Of a stretch of DNA of 64,000 nt, positions 45,016 to 56,386 are shown one piece after another (position 1 is the first letter of the stretch; each line of letters begins with the position of its first letter). Source of the stretch: Deroplatys truncata (lineage: Eukaryota; Arthropoda; Insecta; Mantodea; Mantidae); contig CM060978.1 in the NCBI GenBank assembly GCA_030765065.1, positions 52,728,421-52,792,420 on the forward strand. The letters run 5' to 3'. The notes under the pieces were generated by a model, which was not told the DNA's origin, made no database searches, and saw only the letters and a program-made list of their open reading frames with translations. A program made the translations under genes and the position numbers.

Positions 45016-45264
45016 TAACACATCAGATTTTTTTACGTCCTGGACATGCAAAGAGAATGGAATGCGCCACATAGCAACCAGCGTTAAAATATTTGACTAT
45101 CGCTTAAAACCTACCATATTCCTCTTGCATCTACAAGAAAATTATCAATAAGATTGACATCTCGATATCTCCATTAACATGAAGCATATGGAGAATAAGC
45201 GTTTGTAAAAGTAGTTTGTACAAGAGTAGAGAAAGTCATGTGAGTGTAACACATCAGATTTTTT
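45016..45264 (+). repeat. MTR B-only unit, forward
   Basis: TTACGTCCTGGACATGCAAA to CACATCAGATTTTTTTT with no A-module of its own. Confidence 0.92.
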
Positions 45265-46150
45265 TTACTTTCTCTACTACGTATAGTAAGTAGGGGAAGT
45301 ATTGCATTCCACCCAAAAATTCGATACCGAGATTTCACCGGAAATACATGTTTTGAGACCTCCTGAATCCAAAAAAAGCATTTTTGGAAACATGTCCGTG
45401 TGTGTGTCTGTCTGTGTGTCTGTGTGTCTGTCTGTGTGTCTGTCTGTGTGTCTGTCTGTGTGTCTGTGAACAGCATAACTCAAAAACGAACAGTCGGATA
45501 AACACCAAACTTGGTATTTAGGTTCAGTATCTTTCAGAGATGCGACACGAAGGTTTTCAAGAAAATCCCCCCACCCCAGACTACCCTTTACATGGAACAT
45601 TTTTCGAAAATTTTAATTTTCTCAAAAACGGCTCTAACGATTTTGATTAAAATATCATATGTTTAAGATATTGTCATGACAAATAAAATGTATATCTCGA
45701 ATTTTCTGGGAATGTCTCCAAAAATATTCTTCATTGTGAACGACTTTTGCATAACTGGTAAACCATAAGAGATAGACAAAATTTTACTACACAAAAAATG
45801 TAGATCGCGTTAAAATACACAACTTATGTCATATACATTTCTTTTGTTGAGTGAACCGTTTTCGAGATATTGCTTGTTATTTCCTTAAATTTTCCAATAC
45901 TTATACTTTTTCTCAAATTCGTTATTCATTTTTTTATGTCCTGGACTTGCAAAGAGAATGGAATGCGCCGCATAGCAACCAGCGTTAAAATATTTGACTA
46001 TCGCTTAAAAGCTACCATATTCCCCTTGCATCTACAAGAAACTTAGCAATAAGATTGACATCTCGATATCTCGATTAACATGAAGCATATGGAGAATAGG
46101 CGTTTGTAAAATTAGATTGTACAAGAGTAGAGAAAGTCATGTGAGTGTAA
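45265..46150 (+). repeat. MTR unit, forward, full A+B
   Basis: Near-duplicate of the unit at 44132, followed by a B-only module. Confidence 0.92.
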
Positions 46151-46393
46151 CACATCAGATTTTTTTATGTCCTGGACATGCAAAGAGAATGGAATGCGCC
46201 ACATAGCAACCAGCGTTAAAATATTTGACTATCGCTTAAAAGCTACGATATTTCCCTTGCATCTACAAGAAAATTACCAATAAGATTGACATCTCGATAT
46301 CTCGATTAACTTGAAGCATATGGAGAATAGGCGTTTGTAAAATTAGGTTGTACAAGAGTAGAGAAAGTCATGTGAGTGTAACACATCAGATTT
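46151..46393 (+). repeat. MTR B-only unit, forward
   Basis: Second lone B-module of the array, TTATGTCCTGGACATGCAAA to CACATCAGATTTTTTT. Confidence 0.92.
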
Positions 46394-46504
46394 TTTTATT
46401 CAGGGGGTCTCAAAACATATATTTCCAGTGAAATATCGGTATAGAATTTTTGGGTGGAATACAATACTTCCCCTACTTACTATACGTAGTAGAGAAAGTA
46501 AAAA
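46394..46504 (-). repeat. MTR inverted A-end cap closing the array
   Basis: ATTCAGGGGGTCTCAAAACA to AGTAGAGAAAGTAAAAA in reverse orientation. Ordinary sequence begins at 46505. Confidence 0.9.
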
Positions 46505-47456
46505 GGGTCATAATGTGGTTGCTGGCTGCAGCTTGAAAAGCACTAGATGTATGTTTTTAAATTACCTTTAAATACCAATCCCTTCCTGTGTATCAGCTTT
46601 AGCTTAGTCTCTCTTCTTTTCCATGCTAACGTTTTCTCGAAAAGACTGCTTAAAACTGCTTCCATGCATCTGATGCATCCCATCCTCAAGGGCAGTTGCA
46701 TAATATTAAATAGCATCACAAGATACATTTGGCATTCACACTTCGACTAATTATAGGTATACATTTCGAATTCGCTGCGCTTTATTGCAGACAAGAACTG
46801 GCAACGTGGTGAATATACAGCAGTATTCATTTTTTAACGACATCGAGGTAAAACAACATGTCTCTGAAAGCCTGATATTTTATTTATGCGTCTAGAAAGG
46901 CAGTAATCCACATGTTTCAGTCCAAGAGAGGAATCCCTGTTTACCGTGTCCCTAACCTCAAATCGATGAGACTTTCCTGGTACAGCCACCAAGAGGCGTT
47001 GTTAGTATAGCGGTCAAAACCAGAAAGGTGAAGAAACAGGAAAATGTTGTTTTCACTATTCCTGGCACAAGGAAGCTATCTGTGAATCTATTATCATGAT
47101 TGCCCTTGGGTTACTGTTCTGATACCTTGATTGCAGCAATAGAACGGGAATAATAATACAAAGGTTACGGCCAACATCACTGTTACGACCAAGCAAGTTG
47201 GGCAACATGGCGACTGTTATATAATGGCAGACTGCCGAAACCTGAAGTAAAGCCATGGAACTATAAGGTTTGTTTCCGATTGCTGTATCAGGGTGAAGAC
47301 AAGGATTTAGAGTTGACCATTTTAAGGATATCCCGTGAAATTTCTAAATGTACAAATTTATTTCGATTTATTTGAAATTTTAATCAGGGTTTAACGTACA
47401 TAAATTTGTACATCAAATTTCACGCTATTTTAAAATTGTTTCGGAATATTATTTTA
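46505..47456. other. No recognised feature (spacer between MTR blocks)
   Basis: Not obviously repetitive within the window. No long open frame or RNA gene. Small A-box-like (GTTAGTATAGCGGT near 47000) and GC-richer patches lack partners. Confidence 0.5.
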
Positions 47457-48270
47457 TTACTTTCTCTACTACGTATTGTAAATAGCGGAAGCATTGCATT
47501 AAACCCAAAAATTCGATACCGAGATTTCACCGCAAATACATGTCTTGAGGTCCCCTAAATCCAAAAAAGTACCTTTAGAAAAAGGTCCGTATGTGTGTCT
47601 GTGTGCCTGTGAACAGCATAACTCTTAAACGAAAAGTCGGATAAATACTAAACTTGTATTTAGATTGCGATATGAGCATTTTCAAGAAAATTCCCCACCC
47701 CTGACTACCAGTTTTCGAAAATTTTGATTTTCTACAAAGTGGTTCTAACGACTTTGATTAAAATATCATACATTTTAAGATACTTTCATGCCAAATGAAA
47801 TGTATGTCTTGAATTTTCTGGGAATGTCCCCATAGGTTGTCATTCTAAATGAATTTTACATAACTGGTAAATCGTAAGAGATGGACAAAATATGTAGATC
47901 TCGTTAAAACACACAATTTATGTCATGTAAATTTTTTGTTTTTTGTCGAGTGAATAATTTCCGAGATATTCCTTGTTATTTGTTCGCATTTTCCAATACT
48001 TATAACTTTTTCTTAAACGGGAATTCCTTATTCTTCTTTTTTATGTCCTGAACATGCAAAAAGAATGTAATGCACCACATAGCAACCATCTCTTAAAAGA
48101 TTTGACTATCACTTAAACATACCATATTCCCCTTGCACCTACAACAAAATTAGCAATAGGATGTTTATCTCGATTAACATGAAGTAGAGGGAGAATAAGC
48201 GTTTGTAAAAATAGTTTGCGCAAATATAGAGAGGGTGATGTGAGTGTAACACATCAGATTTTTTTCTAAT
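47457..48270 (+). repeat. MTR unit, forward, A+B, moderately diverged
   Basis: TTACTTTCTCTACTACGTAT to CACATCAGATTTTTTT, no inverted cap. Confidence 0.9.
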
Positions 48271-49309
48271 GTGTTATAATTGAGCTCTTTAAGGAGAGTC
48301 GTAAAGGCCTATCTCACCAATATTAAATTAGCTATGTTAATGATAGTTTTCTCAGAACCCACTTGACATAGAAATGTGATATTTTCACGTGGTATTTTTT
48401 CATTTCTTCTGAGTAAACTGATTTATTTTAATGTTAAAATACTGATTGGAAAAAAAATTAAGGTTTTCTTTGTAAACCTCTAAAATGTTCAATAACATTT
48501 CAGACATTTTATTTTTTAAAAAACAAAATATTCGAGCAAATTCAACTAAAGCATTTCCACATGATGACGGAATTGTTTGTGTTATGTGGTAAAAGTTTTA
48601 TGCAAATACACCTTCAGAGAAAGCGGGTGATTAATTTCACATTTAAAGTAAAAATGTCTATAAAACTCATTTAATGATAATATTTTTATAAATTAATTTG
48701 TAATAATAAACATTTGAATATTTTAATGAACCAAACACCAAATTAAGCAAAATTGATCATACTTTCATAAAATGCTAAAAAGAAAAGTATTTTTTTTTTC
48801 ATTTTTGGCTTCACGGCTCTACTTAATAGCATTTAATAAACTGTACAGATAAATTTGTAATTAAGCTAATAGTTTGGAAGAATAAATGTTAAATATGAGA
48901 CTTGAATTATTTGTTTAAAAGTTTACACGATATGAGTACTATTGTTTAATAATATTACTGACCATGTTAACGACAACTCATTTCGTTATTTTTTATCCTG
49001 TTATTTATAAGAAGGTATACAAATTTTTCTAATTGTTCCACATGATGTACTGTTCGAACAATTAGAAAATGAGAATGTGTCGTCAAATGAAAAGAGAGTT
49101 TAAAAAAATGATAACATAAAATAGCACTGTTTCTAATGTTATGCTGTATAAAAGCATTTAATGCATTTACAAGCTCTTCTTAGTCTTTTTCTGCTCCTCT
49201 GCAGCTAATTTAGTGTTTGAAGATTCCTGGAGGCTCTCTTGAATGGTTTATTCAGTTTAATGTAGACAGAACTTAGCTAGGCTTACAGACAGTCTCTAAA
49301 ATCGCTATA
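48271..49309. other. No recognised feature
   Basis: Strongly AT-rich with no recognised coding, RNA or repeat signal. Confidence 0.5.
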
Positions 49310-49311
49310 TA

Positions 49312-50210
49312 CGAGGGCTGTCTCAGAATTCCTTCTATAATTGAAGGAAATCATCAATGAAAAGATGCACAAACAATTTTTATTAGAAATGGAATTAGAC
49401 AATCAGAACAAATTAATTAATATTCCGATTTCCATTAAATGTTAAAAAGTCCGTAATACCCGAAAACCTCCTAATTTCAATGGAACTGTCTTCACCTTCT
49501 TTGGGGCCGATTCTCCCCTTTCAGTCCCTGTTTTGACTGTTCCTTCGTCTCAGGTGTGAAGTGATGGACCCATGTTTCATACATGGCTATGAATCGACAC
49601 AAAAACTCAGCTTTATTGCAGCGAAACATCGCCAAACACTCGACTGAGACATCCTCACGGCGGTGCTTTGTTCCATTGTGAGTAAACGCGGCACCCATCT
49701 TGCGCACAGCTTTCTCATGTCTAAATTTTCAGTTAATGTGCGATGTACAACACTTTTTGAAATGCCTACGATGTCTGCTAGCGCACTTTCAGTCGACGGT
49801 CATCCAATACCATTTTGTGGATTTTCTTCACAATTTCTGGCGTGGTCACCTCATTTGGTCGACCACTGCGATGTTCGTCTTGACAGCTCGTACGGCCTCG
49901 CTTAAACTCTACCACCCAATATTTTACTGTTGTAAACGAAGGAGCAGACTCCCCTAGAGTAGAATCTAGCTCAGTTTTAATATTAGTTGGACTAAGTATT
50001 GTATCACATAACATGGCCAGTTTTATCCATGTTTACAAATTCCTTGAGAGAGTTCACTGTTAATGGCTGCCAAACAATTAGTAAACAACGTAGCATCGTC
50101 AAACTTCAAACTTAAGGCCTTATAAGGGTGGTATTTTCTACGATAGTCATTTGTTTGAAACAACCACTGCTATATATACGTCAGGACGGGTACTTCTGGG
50201 ACTGGCCTCA
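49312..50210 (-). mobile_element. Internally deleted mariner, 899 bp
   Basis: Imperfect inverted ends: CGAGGGCTGTCTCAGAATTC at the left and, on the complement of the right, TGAGGCCAGTCCCAGAAGTA. TA dinucleotides lie at 49310-49311 and 50211-50212. The coding sequence is on the minus strand and lacks its C-terminal half. Confidence 0.8.
49492..50035 (-). pseudogene. mariner transposase N-terminal half
   Basis: Starts in the helix-turn-helix: LGESAPSFTTVKYWVVEFKR, then GRTSCQDEHRSGRPNEVTTP and KMVLDDRRLKV. After a frame change come RFIAMYETWVHHFTPETKEQ and SKQGLKGENRPQRR. In mariners the segment FI(T)MDETW holds the first catalytic Asp; here it is Tyr. The remainder of the gene (second and third Asp) is deleted, the sequence passing directly into 3' non-coding DNA. 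Confidence 0.8.
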
Positions 50211-50212
50211 TA

Positions 50213-50711
50213 GCATGTTTTAAAGGGTTGTATAGCTATAGAAGCTGTATAAAACTAAAAACATTAAAATCCATATTTCTGCATTTTGACAATTTTTGGC
50301 CTTTGTCACAGATGGATATTCTAAATTTAATTTACAGTTGGTTAATGAATCAAGACAAAAACTAATCTATAAATGTAATAAAACCTGACGTGCTAGGTTG
50401 TTCAACATAGGGGGGACATTCGGCACCGCCACCTAGAGAGATTTATTGTACCTATCACCCCCAGGAGGAATGGGTGAAGTGAAGGAACCACAAAGGCGGC
50501 TACAGGCCGTAGACAGACAGGCGAAAGAGACGCGCGAAATCCTTAACATTTCCAAGCTCGCATGCCCGTGTGTCAGACGGAGCCGCCGAGAAAGGTCGAT
50601 GAACCGCTCACCAGACGAGCAGCCCGCTACTGTCCACGGGGAGTATTCTTTCCAGTGAGCATACATTTGTCCGGCACTGCCATGCACCGGGACTTGGAAG
50701 CAAATCTGAAA
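50213..50711. other. GC-richer segment without recognised feature
   Basis: From about 50380 the composition rises (CACCGCCACCTAGAGAG, CAGACGGAGCCGCCGAG). Open frames on both strands here are unsupported by motif or splice context. It may be the 5' part of a repeat fused to the SINE that follows. Confidence 0.4.
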
Positions 50712-50966
50712 GATTCCTGAGGTCGCGGGTTCATATCCGCCGGAGGGCGATGGATTTTTTCGGACGTAAAAGTTCTTAACATGGTTTCCTTCGGAAGAGA
50801 AGTAAAGCCGGTGGTCCCGTGTCGTAGATTTACGGCACGTGAAAGAACCTCAAGCCTGATAAAGAGGCCTCTGAGCAAAATTATAATCTTTCACGCCCAA
50901 TATAGAATGGGACGACAAGGACCACAGCAGTCAAAGAGCGTCCATAAATAAAACTGAATTTAATTT
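50712..50966 (+). mobile_element. tRNA-derived SINE (SINE-A), head truncated
   Basis: Starts within the tRNA-like head (CCTGAGGTCGCGGGTTCATA, B-box side), then the shared body CGGACGTAAAAG, TTACGGCACGTGAAAGAACC and AAGCCTGATAAAGAGG, and an AT-rich tail CATAAATAAAACTG. Same family as 11908-12202, opposite orientation. Confidence 0.8.
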
Positions 50967-50974
50967 TAACACTT

Positions 50975-51160
50975 AAAAAATGAGAAGGAAATGGAATGAA
51001 AGGGAAATGACGGAAAGGTAATTGTGGTAGAGAAGAAGTCACTCAACATTCGTCTGTCGACCCGGGGAAACCACGAAAAAAACATGGGTCAGGCTGGGCG
51101 GTCGCCAGGGATCGAACCATTGACGATGTCGCCTGAGCCATCCCGCTCGGTAAATGACAT
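50975..51160 (-). mobile_element. tRNA-derived SINE (SINE-B)
   Basis: On the minus strand: ACCGAGCGGGATGGCTCAGG (A box) and CAATGGTTCGATCCCTGGCG (B box), then a body with CCCATGTTTTTTTCGTGGTT and CCCCGGGTCGACAGACGAAT. The tail lies against SINE-A's tail, so the two are tail-to-tail. Confidence 0.75.
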
Positions 51161-51344
51161 ATTTACATAAAAATGTATTTTTCTATCCAATTTGCTTTAA
51201 CAAACATAAATGTTTGCCCAGGTATCATTTCAGATTGGACAATATAGTCCTGGTTGCATGCAAGATGCGAAAAGAAATCCCTGCTGTTTGTAACGTCAGT
51301 TTTGGCTACTACTGACCTCATGCAGAACAAAAGAAGAATCGAAT

Positions 51345-51575
51345 ATCTGCCTCCGTGATGTGCAGGTAGCGTGTCTGTCTCACATCAAGAGGTCTTGAGT
51401 TCGAATCTTGTTTGGGGTGAGTTATTTTTACCGGGGTTTTCCCTTATTCTGAAAATACGGAAGTCGTGTAACTTTAAGCTCTATGGACCCCGGGCTCATT
51501 TGAGCATCATTTCACCCATTTCATTCATCGTACGATATTACCTAACCAGTTAAAGGACGCTAAACTAAAAAAATG
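51345..51575 (+). mobile_element. tRNA-derived SINE (SINE-C)
   Basis: A-box region GCCTCCGTGATGTGCAGGTA and B box TTGAGTTCGAATCTT. The body includes TTTTTACCGGGGTTTTCCC and GGGCTCATTTGAGCATCATT, and it ends CCAGTTAAAGGACGCTAAAC. This end style resembles SINEs with a ...CGCTAAATAACC... terminus seen in cockroaches and termites (from memory). Confidence 0.7.
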
Positions 51576-51599
51576 TAGAATAATATTCCATTATGTGGC

Positions 51600-52000
51600 G
51601 CACTTCATCTCGAGAAAAGAATATTTCGGAAACGACTAATGCTACGAAGAAACGAATAAAGACTATTTCAATGAGCTCTATGTGTTTTTTTTAACTGAGT
51701 AAGCTTTTCTCTCCCTCTTATGATTTTCAAATTATATAAAAGCCAATACGAATGAAGAGAGCTTTACAGGCTATTCACACAAAATTTAAGATACAGTTTT
51801 GTCATTCCAACACCCAAAGAATATCATATTTTAATCAATATCGTTAAAACCAAAATAACAATAATATTTTTCCGTATAAAGGGTAGCTTGGGGGTGGGAG
51901 CTTTTTTTAAGGTCTTGTATGGCGTCCTAAACTGGTCCACCTTCGATATGAGATTTGTTATTTATCCATTTTTCACTCGGTTTATTGGTCGAAAGTAGTA
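51600..52000 (-). repeat. MTR A-module, reverse, old
   Basis: Diverged blocks: ATTTCGGAAACGACTAATGC, CCTCTTATGATTTTCAAATT, GGGTAGCTTGGGGGTGGGAG and GTTATTTATCCATTTTTCAC. Confidence 0.6.
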
Positions 52001-52783
52001 TCTCGTACTAGAAGTGAAATAGTCTTTATAAACTCTTTGATAATATTCATATTTTCTAAAGAAATAAAATGCTAAACTGAAAGACCAAAGTAAAACAGTT
52101 GTTGCGGACATTTATGACGCGTGTGAATATAAAATTCGCAATCCCCATGCTACGCCCAAAAAAAATCAGCACAACGCCATCTGAGCTATGGCGCCAAGAA
52201 AAGTAAACAACAGAGCATCTATTTGTTCGACATCTGTGGAATGTTGTTGAAGTTTTTTGTCGTATTGAGGATACAAGAAGGGAAGCTGTGTTGAAATTTT
52301 ACTAAATTTCCTTGTTGAGAAATCAACGACCTCAGATTATATATACCCACAAGGAAAACGACGGAAATAATGTTTATAAAATTGCCTGTTTTTAGAAATA
52401 AACACTTGAAATGCCAGCGTAGTCCAAACAGCGCAATTACATTCATTATCTATAAGACCATCTCCAATTAGGCAGAAGAATTTCTCATCACATGTAACTT
52501 GTGGTTAACCACAGGATTAATATTTTCCTGGATCATTTCCCAGGAAAATACTTGGTATTCTGCGACTTAAAAGTAGGGTCAGAGAAGTGTTTAGAGAGGT
52601 TATATAATATTTTTATTTAAATAATATAGTACGTTAATTTAAATATATTTGCAAAAATTGTTTATAAAGATCAGATTTGTTGTATCCCCACCCTTTATTT
52701 AAAACGAACATTAGAAAAACGAGGGGAAAGAACTATGCAATGCAACAACTGGGTGATTTGCTCTATTCTTTATAGTTTCATTT
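52001..52783. other. No recognised feature
   Basis: AT-rich spacer without coding, RNA or repeat signals that I can support. Confidence 0.5.
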
Positions 52784-53600
52784 TGAGGCAGTATTTTAAA
52801 CACTTAATTTCAGTCTAATTATATAATATGTAAATTCAATAACAGCCCACCTTAAAACAATATGTGTATGTAGCAATATATAAAAAGTGTATATTACAGT
52901 CATTGTATATGCTATATTATTGTATACATGTGTAATAATGTTATGTGAATGCATTACGTAATTTAATGATGTAGGAGCTGTGAGAATAATAGATTAAAAG
53001 CTGCTAACAATGAGGTAACCTTGAGGCAATAATGAATTAGAAAGTTTAAACGTTATCAATCAACAACCAAAAAAAGGTTTAGTTAAATGAATGTATTCGA
53101 TTGGATTAGGAAGAGCCAATCAGAGACTTGAAATACAGAAATTTACAAGTTTAGGCGGTTGAAATCAATTCAGTTGCCTGCAGACAGTGTTGGTAACCGG
53201 ATGGGAGATGTGTCCTCGAAAGATTTAATACGTATTCGTGTGAGACGAAAAATAAGTTTACGTGTTAAAAAGTGCAGTTAATTAATAAGAAGAATCTCAC
53301 AGTTCTCTATATCGTGTCAAGAATTAATAAAAAGGAGTGAATTAAAAATTAAAATCTGTGTAAGCCTACATTCTTCAGTCGCACCACAACCCTGCTAAGA
53401 CATCCATGTCTCTAACAATAATACTGACGCAGCCGAGGCAAACATAAATATATAATATTTAAAGAAGCAGTCAAATTACAAAGTTAATATTTTTTTAAAC
53501 TTGGGGCGAAGGCTACCGGAAACTGTTTACTATACGTGCGGTTGCAACCAACTTCAAGTTCGGCTTCCAAAACGTGGGGCAAATCATGTAACAAAAATAC
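52784..53600 (+). repeat. LTR-like interspersed repeat, copy 5
   Basis: TGAGGCAGTATTTTAAACAC to a single tail unit (GGCTTCCAAAACGTGGGGCA). All core blocks are present and it is uninterrupted at the AAAAAG tract where copy 1 meets an MTR. Confidence 0.55.
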
Positions 53601-53899
53601 TTTTTCAATTTCGATTCCATAAACAGAGAGAAGTTTTGTAATACGTTGTTTTCTTTCGTTACGTTACGCAATATCGTAAACACAATCACGTCTTTTGTGC
53701 AATCCTAATATTGTAGCGTCATATTGGTCAAATTGTGCATAATGTGTTTTTCTAGTACGGGTGTCATAATGATCAAATGGCGTAATAAATCTGTTGAAAC
53801 AGATTATAATCGATTCCATTTATATGCCCTCTTAAGCTGCAAAATTCTAAAGCTTTCTGTAATATCGTCCTTTTATTTACTTTTTGAGAAGTCTAGCAA

Positions 53900-54100
53900 A
53901 TGAATTAAAATTGAATTGGGGTGAAGAGGTACATAAAGAAAGGAAAGATCAGGAATGGTACGGTTTAGACTAGAAGGCTGGAGGGCACAGAAAAAGATCG
54001 AGAATTCTGACAGAAGAATCTGCCCAATCTGAGGTTTGGATGAAGACTGGGTACATATTCTGGCGGAATATTCAAAGAGTAAACAATAATTAAACTCACA
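53900..54100 (+). pseudogene. LINE C-terminal zinc-motif fragment
   Basis: A frame reads FRLEGWRAQKKIENSDRRIC, then PICGLDEDWVHILAEYSKSK. This matches the CxxCG...xxHILxxC ending of many arthropod LINE proteins, with the final Cys changed to Tyr. Only this tail is recognisable. Confidence 0.5.
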
Positions 54101-54267
54101 GAAAAATTCTAAAGTCCTGCAAGAAGGAGAGTGGCATATTGAGATCTACTGGCTTATCACAGGGACTAACAAAACATGGACATTTTTGTGGCTAAAATGT
54201 GCGAAGCCATATAAAATGTTTTAATTAGTCAGAGGCAATTTACCTCTGATTATTTTTCTTTGTTTGT

Positions 54268-55163
54268 TTCTTTTTACTTTCTCTACTACGTATAGTAAGT
54301 AGGGGAAGTACTGCATTCCATAAAAAAATTCGATACCGAGATTTCACCGGAAATACATGTCTTGAGGCCCCCTGTATCCAAAAAGCACCTTTAGAGAAAG
54401 GTCCGTCTGTGTGCCTGTGAACAGCATAACTCAAAAACGAGAAGTCGGATAAATGCCAAACTTGATATTTCGGTTCAGTATCTTTCAAAGATGTGATACG
54501 AAGGTTTTCAAGAAAGTCCCCCCAGCTCAGACTACCCACTATATAGAACATTTTTCGAAAATTTTGATTTTCTCAAAAATGGCTCTAACGATTTTGATTA
54601 AAATATCATATGTTCAAGATATTTTCATGACAAATGAAATGTATATCTCGAATTTTCTGGGAATGTCTCCAAAAGTATTCTTCATTGTAAACGACTTTTG
54701 CATAACTGGTAAACCATAAGAGATAGACAAAATTTTACTACACAAAAATGTAGATCGCGTTAAAAAACACAATTTATGTCATATCCGTTTTTTGTTGTTG
54801 AGTGAACCATTTTCGAGATATTACTTGTTATTCCCTTAAATTTGTCAATAGTTATTTTCTCAAATGGGAATTCGTTATTTATTTTTTTGTCTTGGATATG
54901 CAAAGAGTATTAATCTGTGGCAAAGAGAATGGTGCTGTACCTAGCAACCAGATATTAAGAGATATATCTATGCTTAAAGGCTACTGTTTTTCTATATTGC
55001 CCTTGTAAATATATTTTCCTCTTACATCTACAAGAAAATTAGCAATAAGATAGAGTCTGCAAATGTTTATCTCGATTAACATGAAGTAGATGGAGAATAA
55101 GCGTTTGTATAAATAGTTTGTACAAGAGTAGAGATAGTCATGTGAGTGTACATCAAATTTTTT
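54268..55163 (+). repeat. MTR unit, forward, A+B
   Basis: TTTTTACTTTCTCTACTACG to GAGTGTACATCAAATTTTTT. B-module of the TTAATCTGTGGCAAAGAG variant also seen at 33360 and 62515. Confidence 0.9.
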
Positions 55164-55850
55164 TATATTAGGCATGTGTTTATTTAAGTGACTGCAACAA
55201 ACCCTGGGCTATTTATTACCGACCAAGAGGAGAAAAATTTTGAAAGTTGGTATAAGGAAACTTCGAAACTTTCTCCAATGGTTTCATGGTAATAGCAAGG
55301 TAAAGTTACAATGGCAAATTAACCATTCGTTGTGTACATAAAACTATGGAAATAAACTCAGCATATTAACAAACTAACGTCCTGATATCAATTTTCCACA
55401 CAGAAACCTGCTCTATATGGTGCAGATATAAATAAAGTCTGGCTGCACTAAGAAAAGGTATCAAGCCATACGTTTGCTTCAACCTACAAATGTTTGTAGA
55501 ACATAGAGAGAGAAACATACCTTTAAGTGACATCCGTATTAAGTCATCTGATGCATAAGTGATGGAGTTTTGTGCATTTGGGTTACTGAAAAGAGCCCTT
55601 GAAAGCAGATGGCCTTGAACTTTGGATGGTCTCTGGAAAGCTGCCAGGAGGAATGGAATAAACTGGACATTCCTGAATTTCGTAGCAATTTGCTCCAGTG
55701 GAAGCTGTCTGCAGATTGATACCTCAAGTTAAAGATGCCATCACTACTGGTGGAGGCGTGGTTTTGTAGGTAATTGCAGCACTGCTGAGTATGCAGTTGG
55801 AGTACACCAAGTGCTGCTGTCCTGTATAAGTGGGACAGTCGGGATATACA
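55164..55850. other. No recognised feature
   Basis: No supported feature. Composition is moderate, so this may be the decayed upstream part of the fragment at 55855. Confidence 0.45.
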
Positions 55851-55854
55851 GGTT

Positions 55855-56165
55855 ATGGTCTGGCACCCAGGGGTAAATCTCTGCCCTGCAGAGAAGAATA
55901 TCCATCATGATCCACTGGTAGAAAGTAGCAAAATTCTGTTGCCCCCTCTACATATAAATATGCACTCATATAGAATGTTGCAAAAGGGTGGATTAGCTTT
56001 TTCAGTACCTCGAGGATTATTTCCACAGCTCAGTGATGCTAAGGTTAAAGAAGGTATCTTCATTCCTCAGAGATTCGTGGTGTTATTAAAGATAAAAACC
56101 TTCAGCAAGTTTTCCAGGGTCATGAGAAAGCAGCATGGGTAGCATTTAAAGATAAGTTTCTAGAT
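55855..56165 (+). pseudogene. Relic of a multicopy arthropod ORF
   Basis: Phrases in two frames, DPLVESSKILLPPLHI, then LSDAKVKEGIFIPQ, and IRGVIKDKNLQQVFQGHEKA with AWVAFKDKF, follow the order ILLPPLHIKLG...LS..KxKEGIF.GPQIR...KD...EKxAWxAFK. From memory this recurs in many arthropod repeat-associated proteins of unclear function. Frameshifts and lost segments make it a relic. The transposon class is not known to me. Confidence 0.5.
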
Positions 56166-56386
56166 GCCACCAGTCTTGGAATATATACGAGGGCGGATCG
56201 GAAAGCTATTCTCAGCCATTTTACAATAACTGTTTATATTACGATGATTATTCTCAACAAGATATTGGAATATTATATTTCATTTTCGGTGCAGTAGCAG
56301 CAATATTAGGAACATGTTTCAGAATTTTAATTCAAACTGAAACAATAATTAATACAGTTAATTAAATCTTTCAAATTCAGGGAAAA

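Noticed and set aside
26330-46504. CRISPR-like or satellite array
   Set aside because: Units are about 0.9 kb with interspersed copies, both orientations and transposon-like ends. There are no short direct repeats with unique spacers.
46990-47020. A-box-like GTTAGTATAGCGGT suggesting a tRNA gene
   Set aside because: No B box, acceptor pairing or cloverleaf follows.
50446-50700. CpG-rich promoter or coding exon
   Set aside because: The higher GC adjoins a SINE and shows no promoter elements or protein signature. Left unassigned.
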